DNA of 14,191 nucleotides from Sulfurimonas sp. (GTDB lineage: Bacteria; Campylobacterota; Campylobacteria; Campylobacterales; Sulfurimonadaceae). The stretch spans positions 107,032 to 121,222 of the forward strand of contig NVXO02000003.1 of the NCBI GenBank assembly GCA_002733945.2. Direction: 5' to 3'. The notes under the pieces are model-generated. The model did not search any database. It was not told the DNA's origin and worked only from the letters and a program-made list of their open reading frames with translations. Of this stretch, positions 1-6,677 are shown one piece after another (position 1 is the stretch's first letter; each line of letters begins with the position of its first letter). Position numbers and translations under genes: made by a program.

Positions 1-360
1 ATTATTATGGGAGAGGAATCTTATGGAACAGTACAACATTGTATATTTGTAGAAATAATGAATGAGTTTATAGATGAATTTATAGAAGCTTTATATGAAA
101 ATGAAAGTTCAGAGATTTATAAATCAGTGGCAGTAGTGTTTAATACCTTTGTGTCATTTGAGAGACTTTATTTTGATGTACAAAAACCTCTGCCAAAACC
201 TAAAACACAAGAAGAGCAAGTCTCATGTGAAACAATAAGTGTTGAAGAGGAAAAAAGAAGAGCACAAAATAGACTTGAAAAATCTGCTGAATCTGTAATG
301 AAAAGTTGTGCATTAGAAGATGATTATTTTGAAGATGAAAATGGAATCAGTGAGATGTAG
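1..360 (+). CDS. TorD-family chaperone for formate dehydrogenase (3' part only)
   Basis: The reading frame is open from the first base, so the true start lies upstream. The ATG at 7 has no ribosome binding site that I can see within the window. The visible ~119 residues contain an acidic, helical stretch (FIDEFIEALYENESSEIYKSVA, then FNTFVSFERLYF) of the type that ends TorD/DmsD-like chaperones, followed by a charged Glu/Lys-rich tail. TorD-family proteins bind the Tat signal and apo-form of molybdoenzymes in the cytoplasm until the cofactor is inserted. The next genes encode a Tat peptide and the FDH catalytic subunit, which fits a dedicated FDH chaperone. From memory, Campylobacter jejuni has a comparable gene (FdhM, Cj1514c) in the same place. 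The family call is moderately sure; the fdhM identity is inferred from position. Confidence 0.68.
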   Translation: MIMGEESYGTVQHCIFVEIMNEFIDEFIEALYENESSEIYKSVAVVFNTFVSFERLYFDVQKPLPKPKTQEEQVSCETISVEEEKRRAQNRLEKSAESVMKSCALEDDYFEDENGISEM

Positions 361-405
361 CCAAAAGGCTACATAAGATAATAAAATTATTTTATGTAGC
401 CTTTT
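355..405 (+). terminator. Hairpin cluster after the chaperone gene (partial terminator or processing site)
   Basis: Bases 363-376 and 392-405 form a perfect 14-bp inverted repeat around a 15-base loop. The right arm ends in TTTT and the left arm starts with AAAA, so it could act as a terminator in either direction. A third related arm, ATGTAGCC at 355-362, can instead pair with 367-374 across an AAAA loop. This arm contains the stop codon (358-360) of the upstream gene. Because the fdh genes continue in the same direction, this may be a leaky terminator or an RNA processing or stability element that sets chaperone and enzyme levels apart. Confidence 0.6.
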
Positions 406-423
406 AAAGTGTACTTTTTAAGG
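400..423. promoter_or_regulatory. Imperfect dyad upstream of the fdhX start
   Basis: CCTTTTAAAGT (400-410) and ACTTTTTAAGG (413-423) are inverted copies matching at 9 of 11 positions around a 2-base centre. The left half overlaps the right arm of the preceding hairpin. The dyad lies 26 bases before the fdhX start codon and could be an operator, but no convincing promoter hexamers are visible beside it and AT-rich sequence makes such dyads fairly common. Confidence 0.25.
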
Positions 424-448
424 AAATTTATGAAAGAAGGAGTGTATT

Positions 449-649
449 ATGGAAAGTAGAAGAGCCTTTTTAAAAAAACTTGGAATTGCAAGTGCAGCAG
501 CAGTAAGTGTTGGTGTAGTAGGAGCAATGGCAAGTAATAATAAAAAGTCATACAATTCAAATGGTGTAGTTGTAGGTCGTTCGCCAAAAAAAGAGATTAT
601 CTACAAAAAGACAAGAGCTTGGGAAGATTTTTACAGATCAGCTGTATAG
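449..649 (+). CDS. Small Tat-signal protein of formate dehydrogenase loci (FdhX type)
   Basis: A 66-residue protein that is mostly a twin-arginine signal: SRRAFLKK at residues 3-10, a hydrophobic Ala/Val/Gly stretch to about residue 28, and a probable AMA cleavage site. This leaves a mature part of only ~38 residues ending in KKTRAWEDFYRSAV. It fits the family of small Tat targets found beside FDH genes (TIGR02811, 'formate dehydrogenase region TAT target', named from memory). The start is set by AAGGAG at 437-442, six bases before the ATG. It sits 36 bases before fdhA and is probably co-transcribed with it. Its molecular role is not established as far as I know; a small FDH subunit, or a peptide that occupies the chaperone, are both possible. 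The family call is fairly sure and the function is unknown. Confidence 0.8.
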   Translation: MESRRAFLKKLGIASAAAVSVGVVGAMASNNKKSYNSNGVVVGRSPKKEIIYKKTRAWEDFYRSAV

Positions 650-685
650 ATTAAACATAAACATAAATATAAGGAGATTCTTAGT

Positions 686-3517
686 ATGAATAAAAATACA
701 AAAGATGCTCTAACGACCAAAATAGGTCGACGTTCATTTCTAAAAATGGCAGCAATAGCTGGTGCATTTGGTGCCACAAACGCAATTGCCAGTGGAAATG
801 TAACAAGAGCAGCAACGGATGAAGAGGTTAAAAACCCATTTCCTGGATCAAAAAACGTAAGAACTATATGTACTGCATGTTCAGTAGGTTGTGGGATTAC
901 AGCAGAGGTTCAAAATGGAGTATGGGTAAGACAAGAAGTAGCACAAGACCATCCAATAAGTTTAGGTGGACATTGTTGTAAAGGTGCTGATATGATCGAT
1001 ATGGTTAGATCAGAAGTAAGACTTAAATATCCTATGGTTAAAGAGGGTGGTCAATGGAAGCGTATCAGTTGGGATATAGCTTATGACAGAATCTCTAAGA
1101 AACTTATGAGTTTAAGAGAGAAAAGTGGACCTGATTCAGCAATCTTTTTAGGTTCTGCAAAAATGAGTACTGAACAGGCTTATTACTTTAGAAAATTTGC
1201 AGCGTTTTACGGAACAAATAATATGGATCATCAAGCAAGAATTTGACATAGTGCAACAGTCGCCGGTGTGGCGAATACATGGGGTTATGGCGCTATGACA
1301 AATTCACTTGGAGATATCCAAAATGCTAAGGCTATTATTATATTTGGTGCAAATCCAGCAGTAAATCATCCAGTTGGTTTTGGACATTTCTTAAAAGCAA
1401 AAGAGAGAAATAATGCACAAATAATAGTAGTAGATCCAAGAATGACAAAAACAGCTGCAAAAGCTGATTATTTTGCACAAATTAGACCAGGAACTGATAT
1501 ACCATTTATGTATGGTATGCTTCACATTATTTTCAAAAATGGATGGGAAGATAAAAATTTTATAAATGATAGAGTTTATGGTCTAGAAGATATAAGAAAA
1601 GAAGCATCTAAATGGACACCAGAAAAAGTAGCTGATGTTACAGGTGTATCTGAAGAATTACTTATGCAAATTACAAGAGTATATGCAAAATCTACACCAG
1701 GAACATTAATTTGGGCTATGGGACTTACTCAACATTCAATAGGTTCATCAAATACAAGATTGGCTCCAATTTTACAACTTTCTCTTGGTAACATGGGTAA
1801 AGAGGGTGGTGGAACTAACATTCTTCGTGGTCACGATAATGTTCAGGGCGCTACTGATATGTGTTGTCTTTCACATACGCTTCCTGGTTATTACGGTCTT
1901 AGTGTTGGATCATGGAAATACTTTGCAAAATCTTGGGGAGTTGACTATGAATGGTTAGCTGGAAGATTTAAAAACAAGAAGATGATGGGTGCTAAAGGTT
2001 TTACACTAGCTCGTTGGTATGCAGGTGTACTTGCTGGTAAGCCAGGTGAAGATAAGATTCACAATGCTGGAACTAATCTCAAAGCTCTATTTGTCATGGG
2101 TACTGGTATAACATCAATTGCTCAACAAGCAAAAGTAAAAGAAGCTTTAGACGAATTAGAACTGGTAGTTTTAGTAGATCCATTTGTAAATGAAGCGGCA
2201 ATACTTACTGATAAGCAAGATGATGTATTTATCCTTCCTGCTGCTACACAGTTTGAGAGTAGTGGTTCTGTAAGTGCTACAAATCGTTCAGCTCAGTGGA
2301 GATACAAAGTTATTGAGCCAATGTATGAGAGTAAGCCAGATCATGAAATCTTGTTTGAACTAGCTAAGAGAATGGACTTTTATGAAGAGTATACTAAAGG
2401 TATGCTTATGAAAGAAAACAAAAAATCTTATAAGTTCCCTGAAGATGCTACAGATGAAATCGCAAGAATTATTAAGACAATCGGACTTACTGGTTGGACT
2501 CATAAGAGACTTAAGAATCATACTGATAACTGGCATATGTTTGATGAAGTTAGCCTAAGAGGGCATGGTCCCATGAAAGGTGAGTACTACGGACTTCCTT
2601 GGCCATGTTGGACAGAAACTCATGGTGGTAGTCCAATTCTTTATAACATTGATAGAAGTGTTAAAGAGGGTGGTATGGGATTTAGAAATAGATTTGGTCT
2701 TGAGCATGATGGACAAAATCTACTTGCAGGAAAAGGTTCTGCTCCAAAAGCTGGTTCAAATAAAGATGGTTATGCAGAGATTACTGCTAAGAACATCGAA
2801 TCAGTTCTTGGTATCAAATTAAGTGCTTCAGAGAAGAAGAAAATTGGTAAGAACTGGAAAGTTGATACATCTAACATAATTGCAGAGAAATGTATGGAAG
2901 CTGGAATAGCACCATATGGTAATGCAAAAGCTAGAGCAAAAGTATGGACATTCCCTGATCCAATTCCTATACACAGAGAGCCAATTCACTCTCCAAGACA
3001 AGATCTTGCTAAGAAGTACCCATCGTACAAAGATAAAGCAAATCACTATAGAGTTGATACTCAATATGTTAGCTTGCAGAGTAAAAAAAATTGGAGTAAA
3101 GAGTTCCCTATTAACTTAATTACAGGTAGACTTGTAAGTATGAATGGTGCTGGTCTAGAAAATAGAGCATCTAAATATCTTGCAGCTCTTGATCCTGAAA
3201 TGTTTTGTGATATCCATCCAGGGTTAGCAGCTACACACGGTATTAGAGATGGTGCAATGATGTGGGTGCACTCACCAGAAGGAACGAAAATTAAAGTCAA
3301 AGCTAAGTATTCTTATAGTGTAAAAGAAGATATGGTATTTCTTCCATTCCATTATGCAGGACACTTCCAAGGTGAAGACTTATCGCATAAGTATCCAGAG
3401 GGAACTAAACCATATGCAGTTGGTGAGAGTGCTAACACTGTTACGAACTACGGTTATGATATTATTACTCAGATTCCTGAAACTAAAGGCGGATTATGTC
3501 GCATAGAAAAAGTGTAG
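686..3517 (+). CDS. fdhA: Formate dehydrogenase catalytic (alpha) subunit, selenoprotein
   Basis: Catalytic subunit of periplasmic respiratory formate dehydrogenase (formate to CO2 plus two electrons), a Mo/W-bis-pterin protein of 943 residues when the UGA at 1244-1246 is read as selenocysteine-187. A Tat signal (GRRSFLK, residues 14-20) starts the protein. C62-x2-C65-x3-C69-x27-C97 followed by K99 forms the proximal [4Fe-4S] site. Sec187-His188 matches the Sec-His pair of FDH active sites. The frame before and after the UGA is the same (bases 686 and 1268 differ by 582), and conserved sequence runs across it (HQARI, then HSATVAGVANTWGYGAMTN). The start has AAGGAG at 671-676, nine bases upstream. 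fdhB follows after 10 bases. An annotation that stops at the UGA would wrongly give a 186-residue fragment plus a separate 749-residue gene. Confidence 0.96.
1244..1281 (+). promoter_or_regulatory. Selenocysteine UGA codon with bacterial SECIS hairpin
   Basis: TGA at 1244-1246 is followed by a hairpin with stem UCGCC (1260-1264) / GGCGA (1270-1274) and loop GGUGU (1265-1269). CAU (1247-1249) can also pair with AUG (1279-1281) as a lower stem. The apical loop starts 18 bases after the UGA and contains GGU, much like the spacing and loop of the E. coli fdhF SECIS as I remember it. This element would recruit SelB-GTP-Sec-tRNA to the ribosome. The selABCD genes are not in this window. Confidence 0.85.
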
Positions 3518-3527
3518 GGGGTGTGAA

Positions 3528-4133
3528 ATGAGTGAATTAGCAAAAATGAAATTTTATTGTGATGATCAAAGATGTATTGAATGTAATAGTTGTTCAGTTG
3601 CTTGTGCAGAAGCACATGAATTACCTACAGGGGTAAGCAGAAGAAAAGTTATTACTTTAAATGAAGGGATTTTTGGAAAAGAATTCTCTACATCTGTAGC
3701 TTGTATGCATTGTACTGATGCTCCTTGTGAGCAAGTTTGTCCAGTAGATTGTTTTTATATTAGAGAAGATGGAATAGTTCTTCATGATAAAGAAATATGT
3801 ATCGGCTGTGGTTATTGTTTATATGCATGTCCTTTTGGAGCTCCTCAGTTTCCAAGAGATGGTGCTTTTGGAACAAAAGGAGCTATGGATAAATGTACTA
3901 TGTGTGCAGGTGGTCCTGAAGAAACAAATAGTTCTGCTGAAAGAGAATTGTATGGACAAAATAGAATTGCAGAAGGAAAAGTACCGATGTGTGCTGCTAT
4001 GTGTTCTACTAAAGCATTATTAGTTGGAGATGAGCAAGAAATATCAACTATATATAGAAAACGAGTTGCTTCAAGAGGTAAAGGTGTTCAAAGTGCACCT
4101 TATGGTTGGAGTGAAGAGTACAGTAAGCAATGA
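3528..4133 (+). CDS. fdhB: Formate dehydrogenase iron-sulfur (beta) subunit
   Basis: A 201-residue four-cluster ferredoxin-like protein that carries electrons from FdhA to the membrane cytochrome b. All 16 cysteines are visible: C16/C19/C22/C26, C59/C62/C67/C71, C91/C94/C97/C101 and C123/C126/C155/C159. It has no signal peptide, as expected for a subunit carried through Tat by its folded partner FdhA. It also lacks the C-terminal membrane helix of E. coli FdnH, being shorter, as is usual for Campylobacterota-type FDH. The start codon follows a GGGGGTG ribosome binding site just after the fdhA stop. Its stop codon overlaps an ATG at 4130. Confidence 0.93.
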   Translation: MSELAKMKFYCDDQRCIECNSCSVACAEAHELPTGVSRRKVITLNEGIFGKEFSTSVACMHCTDAPCEQVCPVDCFYIREDGIVLHDKEICIGCGYCLYACPFGAPQFPRDGAFGTKGAMDKCTMCAGGPEETNSSAERELYGQNRIAEGKVPMCAAMCSTKALLVGDEQEISTIYRKRVASRGKGVQSAPYGWSEEYSKQ

Positions 4134-4144
4134 AGGGATTTGTG

Positions 4145-5044
4145 ATGAAAAAATATCTATTTTTGTTTATCGCAAGTCTATTTTTGACATCAGCTGCATT
4201 TGCAGCTGATAGTCAAATCTGGGATGCAATGAGAATACAAAATATCTTAGAATATGGACAAGATGAGTCATTAAAACTTGGACCATTATTTACAATGCTT
4301 CAGGCAAATTACTTTGCACAAGCATTTTTAGCAGTATTAGTTGGTGTTCCTGCGGTATTTTTATTACATTATTTAGTTATAGGACCAAAAGTATTTTCAC
4401 ATGATGGAAAAAAGGTTTATACATTTAGTATTTTTAATAGAATTGTTCATCAAATAGCAGCTATATCTTTTATGGTGCTTGTTCCAACAGGATTTATTAT
4501 GATTTTTGGAGCAAATTTTGGTGGTGGTGATTTTGTTAGAATGATGAAAGACCTTCATGGATTAGCAACAATCTCTTTTGCGATTGTAGTTATCCCCATG
4601 TTTCTTATGTGGATTAAAGATATGTTTTTACATTTGGATGATATAAAGTGGTTGATGATAGTAGGTGGTTATCTATCAAAAACTAAAAGACCAGTTCCAG
4701 CGGGTAAGTTTAATGCCGGTCAAAAAACTTGGTATTGGTTAGCTACTCTTGGTGGTATGATTATGATTCTAACAGGTGCATCAATGTACTTTTTAGACTT
4801 TAATATCGCTATGATAAACTCCCTTACAGGGTTATCACAGATAGACCTTTTAAGAGTTGCAGCTATACTTCATGCAGTTGTTGGTTTAGCTGTTGTAGCT
4901 CTTTTCTTTGTTCATATTTATATGTCTGTATTTGTAATTAAAGGTGCAATTCATAGTATAATTACAGGATATAAAGAGGAAGAGGAAGTAAAATATCTTC
5001 ATAGTTCATGGTACAAAAAACTAAAAAAAGACGGTAAACTGTAA
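4145..5044 (+). CDS. fdhC: Formate dehydrogenase cytochrome b (gamma) subunit
   Basis: A 299-residue membrane protein that takes electrons from FdhB and passes them to the menaquinone pool. A Sec signal peptide ends around residue 20 (AFA/AD). Four membrane segments follow at roughly 56-80, 100-121, 138-158 and 196-217 or 238-260, the precise split being uncertain. Candidate haem-ligand histidines are H75, H102, H138, H243 and H257. The PAGKFNAGQK motif (185-194) is a hallmark of FDH gamma subunits. An in-frame ATG at 4130 overlaps the fdhB stop and would add five residues. I prefer 4145 because AAGGGA at 4133-4138 is well spaced for it and it begins a clean signal peptide. Confidence 0.92.
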   Translation: MKKYLFLFIASLFLTSAAFAADSQIWDAMRIQNILEYGQDESLKLGPLFTMLQANYFAQAFLAVLVGVPAVFLLHYLVIGPKVFSHDGKKVYTFSIFNRIVHQIAAISFMVLVPTGFIMIFGANFGGGDFVRMMKDLHGLATISFAIVVIPMFLMWIKDMFLHLDDIKWLMIVGGYLSKTKRPVPAGKFNAGQKTWYWLATLGGMIMILTGASMYFLDFNIAMINSLTGLSQIDLLRVAAILHAVVGLAVVALFFVHIYMSVFVIKGAIHSIITGYKEEEEVKYLHSSWYKKLKKDGKL

Positions 5045-5049
5045 ACTTT

Positions 5050-5084
5050 AATCTGTAATATCTATTTTGATATTACAGATTTTT
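5050..5084 (+). terminator. Rho-independent-type terminator of the fdh operon
   Basis: A perfect 13-bp stem (5050-5062 / 5069-5081) with the 6-base loop TATTTT is followed by a short run of T (5082-5084). It lies six bases after the fdhC stop codon. The stem is AT-rich, so termination may be incomplete, but its form and position fit the end of fdhABC. Confidence 0.75.
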
Positions 5085-5096
5085 AATAATATTAAT

Positions 5097-5146
5097 TATG
5101 CAAATTTTACATATTTCAAATTTTGGAAATATGTAAAATTTGCATA
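5097..5146. repeat. Perfect 21-bp inverted repeat before fdhD
   Basis: Bases 5097-5117 are the exact reverse complement of 5126-5146, with the 8-base spacer AAATTTTG. It ends five bases before the fdhD ribosome binding site (AGGAGA, 5151-5156). No T-run follows it, so it does not look like an ordinary terminator. It could be a double-length operator, a 5' mRNA hairpin that protects or tunes the fdhD transcript, or a second stop for read-through from fdhC. A weak -35/-10 pair (TTGGAA 5123-5128, TATCAT 5145-5150, 16-base spacer) overlaps the right arm but would put transcription start within the ribosome binding site region, so I do not call it. Confidence 0.8.
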
Positions 5147-5161
5147 TCATAGGAGATTTAG

Positions 5162-5953
5162 ATGAAAACAATTTTTCAGACCGAAGTAACTAAAATAAAA
5201 GATGGAAAAAAGTTTTTAGTAACTGACGAGGTTGTAAGAGAAGTTAAGTTAACTATCTTTGTAAATAAACGAAGAGTAGGAGCTTTAATGAGTGTCCCGA
5301 TTGATTTAAAAGAATTAGCTATTGGATACTTGATGAGTGAAGATATAATTGAAAATGTAGATGATATCGCAAATATAAACTTAAAAGATATAGATACAAA
5401 AAATTTTGAAGTGCACATTGATGCAAAAGTAATTGAAGCAAATATAGATAGGCTGAATCTTGAAGGTGTTATAGTAAGCGGTTGTGGTAGAGGAGTTAGT
5501 ACTCAAATATCAAAGATAGCTATCGATGCAGCTGTTATGAAAGATGATTTTAGCATAAATGCAAAGTTGTTGTTTGAAGAGATGGATAAGTTTTATGGAC
5601 AGTGTCCACTTTATGAGCAGACAGGGTGTGTACATACTGCAAAAGTCTACTTTGATGAAGATACTTACTTTATAGGTGAAGACATAGCCCAGCATAATAC
5701 TATCGATAAGGCTATAGGCAAAGCCAGATTAGCTGGGATTGATGTAAGCAAATGTTTTTTGATGGTAAGTGGACGGCTTAGTTCGGAGATGGTTGCAAAA
5801 GCAGTGATGCATCAAATACCCATTTTGGCATCAAGAACGGCTTCTACCTGTAGAGGTGTAAATATAGCAGATAAGTTTGGGTTAACCCTTATAGGTTTTG
5901 TTCGAGGTAAAGGGATGAATATCTATAGAAATCCAAGGAGAATAAATGTCTAA
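5162..5953 (+). CDS. fdhD: FdhD sulfurtransferase for formate dehydrogenase cofactor
   Basis: A 263-residue protein of the FdhD/NarQ family, which passes sulfur from a cysteine desulfurase to the Mo/W-bis-MGD cofactor and is required for FDH activity in the cytoplasm before export. Family features are LKELAIGYLMSEDII (49-63), the loop VSGCGRG (105-111), QTGCVHTA, the VSGRLSSEMVAKA segment and the C-terminal GFVRGKGMNIYRNPRRI. The conserved loop holds a single cysteine (C108) where the E. coli protein has a C-x2-C pair. AGGAGA lies five bases before the start. The gene overlaps the next one by 8 bases, so translation is probably coupled. Confidence 0.93.
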   Translation: MKTIFQTEVTKIKDGKKFLVTDEVVREVKLTIFVNKRRVGALMSVPIDLKELAIGYLMSEDIIENVDDIANINLKDIDTKNFEVHIDAKVIEANIDRLNLEGVIVSGCGRGVSTQISKIAIDAAVMKDDFSINAKLLFEEMDKFYGQCPLYEQTGCVHTAKVYFDEDTYFIGEDIAQHNTIDKAIGKARLAGIDVSKCFLMVSGRLSSEMVAKAVMHQIPILASRTASTCRGVNIADKFGLTLIGFVRGKGMNIYRNPRRINV

Positions 5954-6677
5954 AGAACTTGATGAAATGATAGAGCGATATAAAGGTGAAGATGGAAAGC
6001 TTACCTGTGCCAATGCTTTTAAAGTGGCGGCTAAACTTAAGACGACTGCACCCATAGTCGGGCAAAGAGCTAAAGATTTGGATGTGCGTATTTCTGCATG
6101 TGATTTAGGTCAGTTTGGGAAACAGCCTTTGGGTGTTTATAAACAAGAGGTCTTTACAGACTTGAAATTTGTAGCAGATGACAGAGGTAGAGTTTACTGT
6201 AAAGATGCAAGAGAATTGGCGAAAAAATCCAATTTAAAATCAGTAAGAACAGCCATACTTAAAGGTAGACTAGATGTGATTTATTGTGAGCTTGGATGTT
6301 TTGCAGAGAAAAAACGTACAAGACTCTATGTTAAGACCAAAACATGGATAGAGAATCAAAATAAGGATTTGCTTTTTGGAAAAGGTAAAACAGAGATTTT
6401 AGAACTTATCAAAGAACATGGTTCTATTTCTAAAGCAGCAGAAGCATTAGGTATGAGTTATAAAAAAGCATGGACACATATTAAGATACTTCAAAAAAAT
6501 CTTGAAGATGAGTTGGTTATAAGTCATAAAGGACAAGGAGAAGATGGAGGCAGTAAACTCACTCCAAAAGCAGATGAATACATCAGTAACTATAAACTCT
6601 TACAGGATGATATAGAAAATTATGCCAATGAACGATTTAGAGAATTATTTTTAAAAGGAAGAGGAAAAAAGAAATGA
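5946..6677 (+). CDS. ModE-like regulator with duplicated cysteine-bearing N-terminal module
   Basis: A 243-residue protein. The C-terminal part (about 144-215) is a ModE/LysR-type winged helix: GKTEILELIKEHGSISKAAE, then MSYKKAWTHIKILQ and GEDGGSKLTPKADEY, close to the ModE DNA-binding domain. It has no molybdate-binding (MOP/TOBE) domain after it. The N-terminal half instead holds two copies of a module: residues ~17-58 (C21 ... LDVRISAC52DLGQFG) and ~81-120 (C85 ... LDVIYC114ELGCF). Both share a CxxA start, an Ala/Lys helix, an LDV strand and a C-x-LG-x-F end. It probably controls molybdate- or tungstate-dependent genes, and the adjacent fdhD and moeA suggest local targets. C. jejuni has a ModE-like protein without a molybdate domain beside fdhD (from memory). 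AAGGAG at 5935-5940 supports the start. Confidence 0.82.
   Translation: MSKELDEMIERYKGEDGKLTCANAFKVAAKLKTTAPIVGQRAKDLDVRISACDLGQFGKQPLGVYKQEVFTDLKFVADDRGRVYCKDARELAKKSNLKSVRTAILKGRLDVIYCELGCFAEKKRTRLYVKTKTWIENQNKDLLFGKGKTEILELIKEHGSISKAAEALGMSYKKAWTHIKILQKNLEDELVISHKGQGEDGGSKLTPKADEYISNYKLLQDDIENYANERFRELFLKGRGKKK

Noticed and set aside
650..685. Short AAACATAAACATAAATA repeat between fdhX and fdhA
   Set aside because: It is a simple AT-rich imperfect repeat of two to three units directly before a ribosome binding site; no clear function beyond an unstructured leader.
2828..3300. Minus-strand ORFs opposite fdhA
   Set aside because: They are shadows of the strongly conserved fdhA coding frame, without ribosome binding sites or recognisable protein features.
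1268..3517. A separate 749-residue molybdopterin oxidoreductase gene starting at 1268
   Set aside because: It is the same frame as the ORF ending at the TGA at 1244-1246, has no ribosome binding site, and begins in the middle of conserved FdhA sequence. It is the downstream part of the selenoprotein.
4130..4144. ATG at 4130 as the fdhC start
   Set aside because: It overlaps the fdhB stop attractively, but the well-spaced AAGGGA (4133-4138) and the clean signal peptide both favour ATG 4145.
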